The position numbers were made by a program, and so were the translations under genes. Below the pieces are notes generated by a model that saw nothing but the letters and a program-made list of their open reading frames with translations, was not told the DNA's origin and searched no databases. Source: Chitinophagia bacterium (GTDB lineage Bacteria; Bacteroidota; Bacteroidia; Chitinophagales; Chitinophagaceae). Taken from it: DNA of 41,190 bases. Of the stretch, positions 1 through 9,787 are shown in pieces (the first letter of the stretch is position 1; each line of letters begins with the position of its first letter). The DNA lies in assembly GCA_009928005.1 (NCBI GenBank), contig RFVO01000010.1, positions 1 to 41,190 of the forward strand, read 5' to 3'.

Positions 1-48
1 ATGCTATGATTATCAAATTGTTAAGCAAAAAATAGGAACATTTATCAA

Positions 49-90
49 TTCAATCATTTATTAGCTTTCTAAGGCTAATAAATGATTGAA
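49..90. repeat. Perfect 17-bp inverted repeat overlapping the aminotransferase stop codon
   Basis: Arms 49-65 and 74-90 are exact reverse complements around an 8-base loop (TTTCTAAG). The hairpin covers the stop codon and the last nine codons of the minus-strand aminotransferase. Its stem is AT-rich and no U-tract follows on the minus strand, so it is not a classical intrinsic terminator. It may still protect the mRNA 3' end or weaken readthrough. Confidence 0.7.
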
Positions 91-888
91 AATTTGAGCA
101 CTTATGGATTTTGTGCCCTCTAGGCTAAATTTTTGCTCATCTAAACCAGAAACTGGAATGATTCTTTTTGTAGAACTACTTATAAAAACCTCCTTGGCTT
201 TTTTCATTTCATTTAGACTAATATCTCTTTGTTCTAGCTTTAAACCATTGGCTTCGGCAACAGCTATAATATTTTTTCGAGTTATGCCCTTTAACATATT
301 GTTTGCAGGAGTAATAATGGTATTATCCTGGCTAACCATAAAAATATTAGACCTAGGACATTCGCTAACACTATCATTATTATAATATAAAATATCATCT
401 CCTCCTACACTCTTCATCCAAGCTTGTAAATGAATAGCCATTAAATAGTCGGTTGTTTTTACTTCTGCTAACTGTCTTTGATAAAAATAACTAACTAGCT
501 GAATACCCTTGGTTGAAATTTGAGTAGGAGGTGCATCAAGTGGCTGTTGAATAATAATTAAATGAGGCACTGAAATTGTGTAACCATCTGGTGCATTGCC
601 ACCAGCAATAATTAATCGTATGCCTGAAAAGGGAATATTATTTTTTTCAATTAATTCAGCTACTATTTTTTTGAGGTCATCTTTAGATTGCGCAATATTT
701 AAGCGCATAATTTTTGCTGAATTAAATAAACGATCTAAATGGGCTTCAATAAAAAGTGGTTTATTATTCGCCACTCTTAAATAATCAAAAATACCATAAC
801 CTCTTTGCACGAGTAAATCTCCTACTGGAACACCTGCATTTTCTAATAAAGAAATTTGATTTTGAGCAAAGCAGTAAAGAGGTTTCAA
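61..888 (-). CDS. Class IV PLP-dependent aminotransferase (branched-chain / D-amino acid / aminodeoxychorismate lyase type)
   Basis: This is a cytoplasmic fold-type IV PLP enzyme of 275 residues, the usual size. An early arginine-rich motif (RGYGIFDYLR, residues 29-38) matches the family N-terminus. Lys144 in VKTTDYL aligns with the PLP Schiff-base lysine, Glu176 precedes the SNIF motif, and a TPANNMLKGITR stretch matches the cofactor phosphate-binding loop. The family includes branched-chain aminotransferase, D-alanine aminotransferase and 4-amino-4-deoxychorismate lyase; sequence reading alone does not separate them, so I give no symbol. The start is a TTG at 886-888: no in-frame ATG lies between it and an upstream stop, and later starts would remove the N-terminal motif. 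The gene follows the M14 peptidase on the same strand after 52 bases. Confidence 0.85.
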   Translation of the reverse strand: MKPLYCFAQNQISLLENAGVPVGDLLVQRGYGIFDYLRVANNKPLFIEAHLDRLFNSAKIMRLNIAQSKDDLKKIVAELIEKNNIPFSGIRLIIAGGNAPDGYTISVPHLIIIQQPLDAPPTQISTKGIQLVSYFYQRQLAEVKTTDYLMAIHLQAWMKSVGGDDILYYNNDSVSECPRSNIFMVSQDNTIITPANNMLKGITRKNIIAVAEANGLKLEQRDISLNEMKKAKEVFISSSTKRIIPVSGLDEQKFSLEGTKSISAQIFNHLLALES

Positions 889-940
889 AATAATGAGTAT
901 TTTAAATGTAAAATTAAAGTACCAATCTTAAGTTATGTTT

Positions 941-3637
941 TTATTTATATAATTGATTAAACAGCATTTTATAATTACTATGTGTTTGTCCTCTAAAAGT
1001 AATTTCAGGGCCGTATACAAATAATTTACCATTACCTACTTTAGCTTCAAAGGCTGCAATTCCATCTTGTAAATAGGATTGACCAAAGGCCCATCCACTT
1101 CTTAAAGTTTTATCAGAAGCATACCAAGCTAATGGAACTACTTCTTTTCTTGCAATAGCGTCTGGCAATAATTTAAATACAGGGCTTGCGCTAAAATAGA
1201 CATCGGCATTTTTATTCATACCCCAATTAGCTTTATACTCATTGTCTAAAGTTATTTGCATAACAGAACCTGGAATATAAAATTTTTCACCAGGCAATGT
1301 TTTTTCTTTACCTGAAACCATTTCCACTAAAGCATTGCGAACGGGAACATTCAAGTGATACGCTAAGTTCGCACTAGATCCAATAGTAATAATGGTACCC
1401 CCATCTTGTAAAAATTTTTTTAAAGCGGGAATCGATTTTTCTGCCGTTATTTTTCCTAATGTCGATTGATATATTTCAGGTACTTCTTCTGCCTTAGGTT
1501 CTTTTTCTTCATATCCATTTCCTGCTTCAGGTTTTAAGGAAGGTATTGCACCTTCTACAAAAAGAATTACATCATACTTATCTTTTAAATTACTTGCATC
1601 AATTTCTTTTGCAAAAATTAATTGGAAAGGGAAATTATACTTTTCAAAAATCCATCTCACCCAACCTGAAGACATAGACCCACCATACTTATCCCATAAG
1701 GCAATTCTTTGTGGCATAATTTTTTCGTTCATGTTAGCAGGCTTAACATTCACGCCATTAAAAATTATTCCTTTCTCTGCACTTATTAATGCAATGGTTT
1801 CTTGTAATTTTTTATTGGTAGAATTTGTAGGTACAAAATATTGATCTTTATTTTTAAATACTTCTATGCCCATAGCAAGTAATGTATTAATTGCATAATA
1901 AGCTGCATTTTCTTTCGTAGAAAAAACATAACCTATTGTTTCTGTAACTGCGTTTATTTTACCAATAGGTTTTTGAATTGATCCATAAGCAATGGTTTCA
2001 AATGGACCATTAAAATCCTCTAAGACACGGTCAAACTCAATGCCCATAGTAAATGCAGGGGTCCAACCCGCTGCATCATATGGTCTTACTGGAGGGCCAC
2101 CTGGATATTGAAAATCGTTTGGATGATCCTGTGGTTCAAACATATCAATTACATGTGGTCTGAAAGCTTGGTTGGTTTTTACTATATAAGATCCCGCAGG
2201 ATAATTTTTACCAGCCACTGAAAAATTAGCAGTAGCTTTTTCCACTTTAATTCCACTTTGAATTAAAATATTAATAAAATCAATAGCAGTAGTGGTTTGA
2301 TTAGCTGTTACAATATATCCTCTAGCATCTCTATTCTCCAGATTTTTATATACTTTATTAAATACTGTTGTTTGAAATGAATCAATATTACCTGTCACTT
2401 TTTCTGTTTTTAATAACTCTGCTACCGCATCTGATCTTTTAGGATATAAAGTCCAGCTATCCTTACTGCCTGCTTCAATACTATGTCTGCCCATTTTATA
2501 AATATTCAAAAGTAACTCCTCTCTATATCTTGCTGCATAATTTAAAACGGCATAATTTAAAGACACTGAATAATCGATTGAATTTCTAAAATACCATTTC
2601 TGTGGAGTGATAGGATAAGGTGTAGCACTATTCGGAATTAATCTTTGTGGTACCAATGGAATATTGGAAGGTGTTGGGTTACCAATAATTTCTGTAAGCA
2701 GTCCAATAATATTATGATAGTAAGCGGTGGTTCTTAATCCGCCATTCCACCAAGTAGAATAAACTGAACCTGCTTTCATTGTATACCCTGGTTTACCTTC
2801 TGCATTTAAACGACTACTCATGGCAGCACCTAATGCATCAATACCCGTCATTAATAAAGGATCATATACATAATTGAACGGGTCACGATAAGGAGGGCCT
2901 GCTACGACGGTGCCTGGAGGACCTGTTTGATGATGATTGTATAAAACCTGAGGCATCCATTCAATATATTGTTGACGACTCATATTTTTAGATTCTTGCA
3001 TATTGGTCATATAGAAATCACGATTATTATCATGTCCAATATATTTTTGATATAAGCGAGGTAAACTAGAAGTAGATCTTTTTAAAGTATCGCTATTTCT
3101 CATATACCAATTCGAAACTAATTCTTGCCCATCGGGATTGGCATGTACAAATAAAATAATAGTTGACTTTAAAATGCGTTTTGTTTCATCGTCTGTTCTT
3201 GTAATTAATTGATACAAGGACTCTATCCATTGATGAATGCCTGTTACTTCCGTCGCGTGTAAACCTCCATCAATCCATACGACAGCCTTTCCTTCATTCG
3301 CCATTTGTGTAGCTTCGGTTAAACTAAGATCTTCTGCACGCGCTAATTTTTGAGAAATTAATTTATACTTTTCAAGATTAGCTAAATTACTAGGGTCTGA
3401 AACAATGACCATATATTGATTTCGCCCTTCCTCAGTTTTTCCTATTACTTGCAGTTTTATTTTTTTAGAAACTGTTGCTAATTTTTTTAAGTAAGCTTCT
3501 GTTTGAGTGAATGTAGCTAATTGATAATTGTCGCCAATATTAAATCCAAAATGTGATTTCGGACTTGGCACCGTTTGTGCCATTAGAAAACTTTGAGAGA
3601 GTAAGGCTATCAATAAAAAAGAAAAGTATTTACGCAT
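941..3637 (-). CDS. Exported M14 family zinc carboxypeptidase
   Basis: A secreted metallopeptidase of 898 residues with a signal peptide (about residues 1-20, ending LMAQ). The M14 zinc site is visible as His127-x-x-Glu130 (HATE), with His235 or His236 in NHHQTG as third ligand. Asn-Arg in the NNRDF segment near 204-208 resembles the M14 substrate-carboxylate site, and Glu316 in LLTEIIGN fits the catalytic glutamate. The protein is much longer than a simple carboxypeptidase (about 300 residues). The region beyond about 420 looks like extra alpha/beta domains, the part near 690-890 possibly a class I amidotransferase-like Rossmann fold (GGTIITIGS, GKLFVYGPEI). This architecture is known in Bacteroidota, but substrates are unclear. 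The HD hydrolase gene lies 26 bases upstream, so the two are probably cotranscribed. Confidence 0.88.
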   Translation of the reverse strand: MRKYFSFLLIALLSQSFLMAQTVPSPKSHFGFNIGDNYQLATFTQTEAYLKKLATVSKKIKLQVIGKTEEGRNQYMVIVSDPSNLANLEKYKLISQKLARAEDLSLTEATQMANEGKAVVWIDGGLHATEVTGIHQWIESLYQLITRTDDETKRILKSTIILFVHANPDGQELVSNWYMRNSDTLKRSTSSLPRLYQKYIGHDNNRDFYMTNMQESKNMSRQQYIEWMPQVLYNHHQTGPPGTVVAGPPYRDPFNYVYDPLLMTGIDALGAAMSSRLNAEGKPGYTMKAGSVYSTWWNGGLRTTAYYHNIIGLLTEIIGNPTPSNIPLVPQRLIPNSATPYPITPQKWYFRNSIDYSVSLNYAVLNYAARYREELLLNIYKMGRHSIEAGSKDSWTLYPKRSDAVAELLKTEKVTGNIDSFQTTVFNKVYKNLENRDARGYIVTANQTTTAIDFINILIQSGIKVEKATANFSVAGKNYPAGSYIVKTNQAFRPHVIDMFEPQDHPNDFQYPGGPPVRPYDAAGWTPAFTMGIEFDRVLEDFNGPFETIAYGSIQKPIGKINAVTETIGYVFSTKENAAYYAINTLLAMGIEVFKNKDQYFVPTNSTNKKLQETIALISAEKGIIFNGVNVKPANMNEKIMPQRIALWDKYGGSMSSGWVRWIFEKYNFPFQLIFAKEIDASNLKDKYDVILFVEGAIPSLKPEAGNGYEEKEPKAEEVPEIYQSTLGKITAEKSIPALKKFLQDGGTIITIGSSANLAYHLNVPVRNALVEMVSGKEKTLPGEKFYIPGSVMQITLDNEYKANWGMNKNADVYFSASPVFKLLPDAIARKEVVPLAWYASDKTLRSGWAFGQSYLQDGIAAFEAKVGNGKLFVYGPEITFRGQTHSNYKMLFNQLYK

Positions 3638-3663
3638 TGTATAATTATTTAGTTTTTGATTTA

Positions 3664-4266
3664 TTATAAAGCAGCATTTGCTTGTCTATCAATAATAAAT
3701 TGAATAAGCATGTCTAATTCTATGTTGGCTCTTTTACAAGCATCAACTATATCGTCTCTAGAAACGTTCGCTGCAAAGGCTTTGTCTTTAATTCTTTTTT
3801 TAGCACCTTTTAATTCCATGCCCTTGTAGCCTTCTGGTCGCATTAAGGAATAAGCATGTATTAAACCAGATAGTTCATCAAAAGCGTACAACATTTTATC
3901 CATTTGTGTAATAGGTTCCACTCCAAAATGAATAGGCCCATGAGAGGCTATGGCTCTAATAATTTCCGCATCAATTTGTTTTTGCTCTAAGTATTCAATA
4001 ATTTTTTTACAATGTAGTTCGGGCCATTGATCCCAATCGGCATCATGCAAAAGGCCAGCCATTTCCCAACGCCATTGGTCGGCTTCGTTTAAATTTTCTT
4101 TTTCTTTAGCCCAGCATTTCATTAAATGCGCTACTTGTTTCATATGCAGCTGAAGTTTTGGATTCAATACCCAAGCATTGAATAAATCATGGGCTTCCTC
4201 CACAGATAATACGCGACCCTTATTAGCTGGATCACCAAATTCAGATCTACCCAAGTTCAAAGACAT
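3664..4266 (-). CDS. HD superfamily hydrolase (COG2316-like)
   Basis: A cytoplasmic protein of 200 residues with an HD phosphohydrolase core: His41 in the first helix, His74-Asp75 in GLLHDADWD, and His109 in AIASHG. This spacing is typical of small stand-alone HD proteins (COG2316 type) of unknown substrate, often presumed metal-dependent phosphatases or phosphodiesterases. It is the first gene of a likely two-gene unit with the M14 peptidase. A TAACTTTA stretch at 4280-4287 on the minus strand, 14 bases before the ATG, is one mismatch from the Bacteroidota -7 element and could be its promoter. No transmembrane segment or signal peptide is seen. Confidence 0.85.
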   Translation of the reverse strand: MSLNLGRSEFGDPANKGRVLSVEEAHDLFNAWVLNPKLQLHMKQVAHLMKCWAKEKENLNEADQWRWEMAGLLHDADWDQWPELHCKKIIEYLEQKQIDAEIIRAIASHGPIHFGVEPITQMDKMLYAFDELSGLIHAYSLMRPEGYKGMELKGAKKRIKDKAFAANVSRDDIVDACKRANIELDMLIQFIIDRQANAAL

Positions 4267-4301
4267 ACTCTTATTTTGCTAAAGTTAATAATACTACCGA
4301 A

Positions 4302-6740
4302 TTATTTAGTTGTTTTTACAATTTGAATTTTCCCGTTCATCATAACTTTAGCAGTAGGCTGTGTACTTGATTTTATTATAAGATTTGTTATTTGACTATT
4401 CGTCCACGTCATATCAATTTCATAGTTACCCCTAGCCTTCAAACCCTTGACAGCGCCCGTTGCCCATGCCTTGGGAAGTGCTGGCAAAAGAGTAATCATT
4501 TCCTCATTTGATTGTACAAGCATTTCAGCTACTGCAGCAGCTCCTCCAAAATTGCCATCTATTTGAAAAGGAGGATGCGCGTCTAATAAATTAGGATAGG
4601 TACCTCCCGCATTGGTATAATTTTCCTTGGTTTCGTCTGGAGGAACATATTTTAATAATTCACGATACATTTTATAGGCATGGTCTCCATCTTTTAATCT
4701 TGCCCACAAATTAATTCTCCATCCTTTGGACCAACCCGTGGTTTCATCTCCTTTTACTTCTAAAGTTTTTTTAGCGGCCGCAGCAATTGCAGGCGTTTTA
4801 TCAACGCTTACATGTGTGCCAGGATACAATCCAAATAAATGAGATTGATGACGATGTTTGGGATCGTTATCTTCCCAATCATAATACCATTCTTGTAAAT
4901 TACCTGCCTTACCCACTTTATAAGGATGTAAATTATTTAATGCCGTATTTATTTTAGTTGCGAAATCGTTATCGTTTTTTAAAATTTTTTGAGCAGCGAG
5001 TACATCTAAAAATAATTCTCTAATCATAGCAAGGTCGGCAGTGCCTCCATAAAAAGTAGAACCTACATAGCCATTCGGCATTTTAAAAGTATTTTCTGGT
5101 GAAGTGGAAGGGGAAGTAATAAGTTGCCCACTACTATCTGTTACAAGCCAGGCTAAACAAAATTCTGCTGCTCCGCGCATTAATGGATACGCTTTTTGTG
5201 CTAAGAATTGTTGGTCTTGTGTAAATAAATAATGTTCCCATAAATGTGTCGACGCCCAAGTACCGCCCATGGCCCAATTGGCCCAAACAGGATCTCCATT
5301 TCCAAAATTTCCCACCGGATTAGACATAGCCCATATATCTGAATTATGATGTGCCACCCAACCAGGCATATTATAAAATGTTTTCGCAGTGATTTTTCCA
5401 GTAGTGGCTAGGTTACCAATAAATTGTAAAAAGGGCAAATGCATTTCAGACAAATTAGTATTTTCTGCTAACCAATAATTTTCTTCTGCATTAATATTAA
5501 TGGTATAATTACTTGACCACGGAGGTTGAATATAAGGGTTCCATAAACCTTGTAAGTTAGCAGGGACGGCTGTTGTACGAGAACTAGCTATTAATAAATA
5601 GCGTCCATATTGAAAATATAATGTTTCTAAATAAGGGTCCGCTTCTCCTTTAGCATATCTTTTTAATCTTTCATCAGTGGGTAAGTTAACTAGGTCTTTT
5701 CCTCCTAATTTTAATTCTACGCGATTAAAAAAAGATTGATAATCTTTTATATGTCGTTTTTTAATTTCTGCAAAGCCCACTTGCTTAGCATTCGTTAATT
5801 GTGTCGCAGCATTCATTACATTATTTACACCTTTAGTTGCAGGGTCTTTATCAAAACCATTAAAACTTGTAGCCATCGATACATATACTGTTGCTTCAGT
5901 AGCATCTGCTAATGTTATAGTAGAATCTGTTTTAGTAATTTTTCCTGTGCTAGATTGTATTTCAATATTAGCAGAAAAACGCGTACCTCTTTTGACATCA
6001 TATATAATTGCATTACGCGATTTTTGAACATAATTAGGATCGGCTTTCACAGGTGCTACTCCATTCACTTGTATACTATTATTAGTAGTCACTGCTGTAT
6101 GTTTTAATAAAGATTCAAAACGAATGGTAAAACCAAGTGCCCCAGCTTTTTTACTTGTAAGGTGAATGGTAAATATTTTATCGGGATTGGATACTAGGTA
6201 TTCTCTTTCAATGGTGTTGCTATTAGAAAAGGTTTGCACTTTTGCAATAGCCTTATCAATATCTAATTCTCTGTAATAGTCTGTAATATAGGGGTCGTCG
6301 TTAATATCCATTAGTAATGTACCCAATGGTGCATAAGATTCAGAAAACTTTCCTTGTAATTTTTTTAGAAGTTCTGCCGCTTTTTTATAATTATTTTCTT
6401 GCAAGGCTTTGCGAACTGCTGGTAAATTTTTATAGGCTTGCGGATTCATATTTGCATTCACAGGCTCGCCCGACCATAAACTGAGGTCATTTAAATAAAT
6501 TTTATCCGTAGAAATACCGCCAAAAACCGTAGCGCCCTGAAGCCCATTGCCTAATACCAAAGCCTCTTCAAAGTATTGAGCCGGATTGGCATACCAAAGT
6601 TTTAGAGGCTGTTGAATAGAAACAGTAGCCACAGGAGCTGCATCCATAGTTGTAGGCTTCTTTTTTTTAACTACTTTTTTTTGGGCAAACAATACAAAGG
6701 GGCAAAGAATTAAAACCAAGGATTTCTGATAAACATTCAT
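4302..6740 (-). CDS. Exported glycoside hydrolase family 95 (alpha-L-fucosidase type)
   Basis: An exported glycosidase of 812 residues. I place the start at 6740, where MNVYQKSLVLILCPFVLFAQ gives a clean signal peptide; an earlier in-frame ATG would add 14 residues before it. The N-terminal module begins LWYANPAQYFEEALVLGNG, a GH95 signature. The (alpha/alpha)6 catalytic part shows Glu549 in SPEN (expected general acid), the HRHQSHLFGLYPG segment and Asp728 in QIDGNFGG, all hallmark GH95 positions. Family members are mostly 1,2-alpha-L-fucosidases, some being L-galactosidases. No SusC/SusD, sulfatase or other glycosidase is adjacent, so the natural glycan cannot be guessed from context. It is divergent from the S9 peptidase gene, and a small hairpin lies between them. 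Confidence 0.92.
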   Translation of the reverse strand: MNVYQKSLVLILCPFVLFAQKKVVKKKKPTTMDAAPVATVSIQQPLKLWYANPAQYFEEALVLGNGLQGATVFGGISTDKIYLNDLSLWSGEPVNANMNPQAYKNLPAVRKALQENNYKKAAELLKKLQGKFSESYAPLGTLLMDINDDPYITDYYRELDIDKAIAKVQTFSNSNTIEREYLVSNPDKIFTIHLTSKKAGALGFTIRFESLLKHTAVTTNNSIQVNGVAPVKADPNYVQKSRNAIIYDVKRGTRFSANIEIQSSTGKITKTDSTITLADATEATVYVSMATSFNGFDKDPATKGVNNVMNAATQLTNAKQVGFAEIKKRHIKDYQSFFNRVELKLGGKDLVNLPTDERLKRYAKGEADPYLETLYFQYGRYLLIASSRTTAVPANLQGLWNPYIQPPWSSNYTININAEENYWLAENTNLSEMHLPFLQFIGNLATTGKITAKTFYNMPGWVAHHNSDIWAMSNPVGNFGNGDPVWANWAMGGTWASTHLWEHYLFTQDQQFLAQKAYPLMRGAAEFCLAWLVTDSSGQLITSPSTSPENTFKMPNGYVGSTFYGGTADLAMIRELFLDVLAAQKILKNDNDFATKINTALNNLHPYKVGKAGNLQEWYYDWEDNDPKHRHQSHLFGLYPGTHVSVDKTPAIAAAAKKTLEVKGDETTGWSKGWRINLWARLKDGDHAYKMYRELLKYVPPDETKENYTNAGGTYPNLLDAHPPFQIDGNFGGAAAVAEMLVQSNEEMITLLPALPKAWATGAVKGLKARGNYEIDMTWTNSQITNLIIKSSTQPTAKVMMNGKIQIVKTTK

Positions 6741-6780
6741 AAATAGCGCTTCATTGTTTAAAAATAAAGTTACAAAAATC

Positions 6781-6801
6781 ATAGCAGCTTTTTGCTGCTA
6801 T
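6781..6801. promoter_or_regulatory. Inverted repeat in the divergent GH95 / S9 intergenic region
   Basis: ATAGCAGC, five T, GCTGCTAT: a perfect 8-bp hairpin, richer in GC than its surroundings, 40 bases upstream of the GH95 start and 55 bases upstream of the S9 peptidase start. Its place between two divergent genes suits an operator. It could also be a chance hairpin; there is no T-run on either side to make it a terminator. Confidence 0.35.
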
Positions 6802-6856
6802 ATACCACCAAAATGATTTAAATTGAAGAACCTAATTTTTAACTAAAACCTATTAT

Positions 6857-8836
6857 ATGAAAAAGTATCAAATGCTTTTACTTGCTTTTATGTTGCCCTT
6901 TATTTTACTGGCCCAAAAAAATTGGAGTCCAGAACAAGTATTAAAAATGAAGAATGTTAGTAGTGCACAAGTTTCTCCTGATGGAACAAAGGTGGTGTAT
7001 ACTATTAGAGAAGCTATGATGACAGATGACAGAAGTGAATATGTAAATCAAATATGGGTAAGTGGAATTGATGGATCTAATGCAAAGCAATTAACCACAG
7101 GCGATAAAAATAATACAAATCCAAAATGGAGCCCTGATAATAAATCTATAGCCTTTACTTCTTCTCGTGACGGAAAAAATAATGTATATATACTTCCTAT
7201 TGAAGGTGGTGAATCAGAAAAAATAACAGAGTCTAAAGGCGGTGTAAGTGATTTTGAATGGAGTAATGATGGAAATAAAATTGCTGTCATTGTAGCAGAT
7301 GCTCCAACTGATAAAGAAGAAAAAAATAAAAAAGCAAAAAACGATTGGTATATCTGGGAGGCTGAATTAAAACAAAATAGATTACAAGTATATTGGATAC
7401 ATCATAAAGATTCTACTCAAAAATATATGCAAAAATTATTGACGAAAGAAAATATCTCTGTGTATGCATTTGATTGGAACAAAGATGGGACAAGCATTGT
7501 ATACAGTTATGGTAAGTCTACAAAAGCAAATGATAATACTTATAGCGATATAGCTTTAATCAATATTGAAACAGGTGTTATTAAAAATATTGCCAATACA
7601 CCCGCTGGTGAGTCTGCTCCTCAGTTTAGTCCTGATGGAACTTTGATAAGTTATTATTGTACTGAGAACCCCAATGATTGGCCTGGTGCCAAACATGCAC
7701 AAGTATATGCATTAGCCGATGGAAAAACTTGGCGATTAAAAGCAACACCCAACGAAGATGGTGCTATTGTTGGTTGGACGGCAGATGGAAAAAATATTTT
7801 ATGGTCGGAAGCAAATAAAACAATGACAAGTATTTATTCATTAAGTGTTGATGGGAAAAATATTACTGAGTTTAGTAAAGGCGAAAAAAATTATATAGGG
7901 GCTGCTAAAATAAATGCAACGCATAATTATTTAACATTCACTTTACAAAATACATCACAGTTTCCTGAGTTATATGTAAGTAAACTAAGCGAATACGTTC
8001 CTATAAAAATTACCTCTATTAATGCAAGCCTTTCTTCATTGCCTTTAGCTAAAACCGAACTCATTAAATGGAAAGGCGCCGATGGTTTAGAAATAGAAGG
8101 TTTATTAACTTATCCTTTGAATTATACTCCTGGAAAAAAAGTACCCTTACTTTTAAATGTACATGGTGGACCTGCTGGGAATTTTGGGCAAACTTGTATT
8201 GCTTCCAACCAAGGTACTTATCCAATAGCTTCTTTAAGCGAAAATGGGTATGCTGTTTTAAGACCAAACCCTAGAGGATCAAGTGGTTATGGCAATAACT
8301 TTAGAATGGCCAACAGGCAAGATTGGGGTGGTAAAGATTATATAGACTTAATGAATGGTGTTGATCAAGTGATAAAAATGGGTGTTACCGACGAGTCTAT
8401 GTTAGGTGTTATGGGATGGAGTTATGGTGGTTTTATGAGTAGTTGGATTGTTGGACATACCAATCGTTTTAAAGCTGCCTCTATTGGGGCGCCTGTGGTA
8501 GATCTTGGTTTTCAAAATTTAACTGATGATATTGAAGGATTTTTACCTTCTTATTTTAAATCAGATCCTTGGAATAATTGGTCTTTGTATAGTGAGCATT
8601 CACCTTTAAAATATGTTCAAAATGTAGAAACCCCTGTAATGTTACAACATGGGGAAGCAGATCAAAGAGTTCCTTTGGGAAATTCTATCATGTTTTACAA
8701 TGCACTAAGAAGAAGAAATATTCCAGTGAAGCTTTTAGTTTTACCAAGACAACCTCATGGACCTAGTGAACCAAGAATGGTTTTAAAAACAATGCAAACC
8801 AATGTGGAGTGGTTTGAAAGTTTACTCAAACCATAA
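6857..8836 (+). CDS. Exported S9 family prolyl oligopeptidase / acylaminoacyl-peptidase-like serine peptidase
   Basis: An exported serine peptidase of 659 residues with a signal peptide (about 1-19, ending ILLAQ). Residues 30-390 contain repeated blades with WSPDG-like motifs (SPDGTKVVY, KWSPDNKSI, FSPDGTLISYY), the N-terminal beta-propeller of the S9 family. The C-terminal third is an alpha/beta hydrolase with nucleophile Ser522 in GWSYGGF, Asp602 in HGEADQRVP and His634 in RQPHGPSEP. This order and spacing fit the acylaminoacyl-peptidase/DPP-like S9B-C groups, which cleave short peptides in the periplasm. It begins the plus-strand run that continues with the deacetylase and CBM9-like genes, 65 bases downstream. 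Confidence 0.93.
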   Translation: MKKYQMLLLAFMLPFILLAQKNWSPEQVLKMKNVSSAQVSPDGTKVVYTIREAMMTDDRSEYVNQIWVSGIDGSNAKQLTTGDKNNTNPKWSPDNKSIAFTSSRDGKNNVYILPIEGGESEKITESKGGVSDFEWSNDGNKIAVIVADAPTDKEEKNKKAKNDWYIWEAELKQNRLQVYWIHHKDSTQKYMQKLLTKENISVYAFDWNKDGTSIVYSYGKSTKANDNTYSDIALINIETGVIKNIANTPAGESAPQFSPDGTLISYYCTENPNDWPGAKHAQVYALADGKTWRLKATPNEDGAIVGWTADGKNILWSEANKTMTSIYSLSVDGKNITEFSKGEKNYIGAAKINATHNYLTFTLQNTSQFPELYVSKLSEYVPIKITSINASLSSLPLAKTELIKWKGADGLEIEGLLTYPLNYTPGKKVPLLLNVHGGPAGNFGQTCIASNQGTYPIASLSENGYAVLRPNPRGSSGYGNNFRMANRQDWGGKDYIDLMNGVDQVIKMGVTDESMLGVMGWSYGGFMSSWIVGHTNRFKAASIGAPVVDLGFQNLTDDIEGFLPSYFKSDPWNNWSLYSEHSPLKYVQNVETPVMLQHGEADQRVPLGNSIMFYNALRRRNIPVKLLVLPRQPHGPSEPRMVLKTMQTNVEWFESLLKP

Positions 8837-8901
8837 GATTTATTTATTAAAAAAGATAAATATATAAGACTCTACATTACTATTGATCTTAAAAAAATAA
8901 A

Positions 8902-9786
8902 ATGAAAAAAATAAAATGGCTTTTAGGTATTGCATTAATAATGCAATGTCATTCAGTGATAGCACAAGCTATTAAAGAAAAAAGTAGAATCATTGTCATA
9001 GGTGCACATCCCGATGATTGTGACAATGAAGCAGGTGCCACAGCGGCCTTGCTAGCAAGCATGGGTCATGCCGTAAAATTTGTAGCGGTTACTAATGGGG
9101 ATGCAGGACATCAAACTATGAAAGGAAAAGAACTAGCTGCACGTAGATATTTAGAAACACAAGAAGTAGCAAAGAGATTAGGTGTTACTTATGATGTATT
9201 AGATAATCACGATGGTGCCTTATTACCCACACTAGAAGTAAGACTACAAATCATTAAAAAAATTAGAGAGTGGAATGCAGATGTAGTAATTGCACCAAGA
9301 CCTAACGACTATCATCCTGACCATCGTTACACTGGTGTACTCGTACAAGATGCAGCTTATATGGTGGAAGTACCGAATGTAGCACCCGATGCACCTGCTC
9401 TTAGAAAAACACCTGTATTTTTATATGCAGAAGATCATTTTCAAAGACCGAATCCTTTTAGACCAGATATTGTAGTAGATATTACCACTACTTATGCAAA
9501 AAAGATTTCTGCCTTTGATGCGCATGTTTCTCAATTTTATGAGTGGATGCCTTGGATAGGAAGATATGAAAAAGAGGTGCCTACTGGAAAAGAAGAACGT
9601 TTAAGCTGGATGATGAAATTATATGATCGTCCTATGAAAGCTAATATCAGAGCCGCTATGGTGAAATGGTATGGTGTAGCAAAGGCTGCAGCAGCTAAAC
9701 ATGCAGAAGCTTTTGAAATTTGTGAATATGGTGCACAACCTAATGAAGCAGAAATAAGAAGATTATTTCCAATGTTAATTAAATAG
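8902..9786 (+). CDS. Exported PIG-L / LmbE family deacetylase
   Basis: A zinc-dependent de-N-acetylase-like protein of 294 residues with a signal peptide (about 1-22, ending VIAQA). The family zinc site is visible: His36 and Asp39 in GAHPDDCDNE, and His138/His141 in DYHPDHRYTG. Known relatives remove acetyl groups from N-acetylglucosaminyl substrates (GlcNAc-PI, mycothiol precursors, antibiotics). Exported Bacteroidota members are not assigned a substrate. The acidic residue that usually follows AHPDD is replaced by Cys-Asp-Asn-Glu here. The next gene starts one base after this stop, so the two are almost certainly cotranscribed and translationally coupled. A second deacetylase of the same family lies at 14352-15245. 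Confidence 0.9.
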   Translation: MKKIKWLLGIALIMQCHSVIAQAIKEKSRIIVIGAHPDDCDNEAGATAALLASMGHAVKFVAVTNGDAGHQTMKGKELAARRYLETQEVAKRLGVTYDVLDNHDGALLPTLEVRLQIIKKIREWNADVVIAPRPNDYHPDHRYTGVLVQDAAYMVEVPNVAPDAPALRKTPVFLYAEDHFQRPNPFRPDIVVDITTTYAKKISAFDAHVSQFYEWMPWIGRYEKEVPTGKEERLSWMMKLYDRPMKANIRAAMVKWYGVAKAAAAKHAEAFEICEYGAQPNEAEIRRLFPMLIK

Positions 9787-9787
9787 T

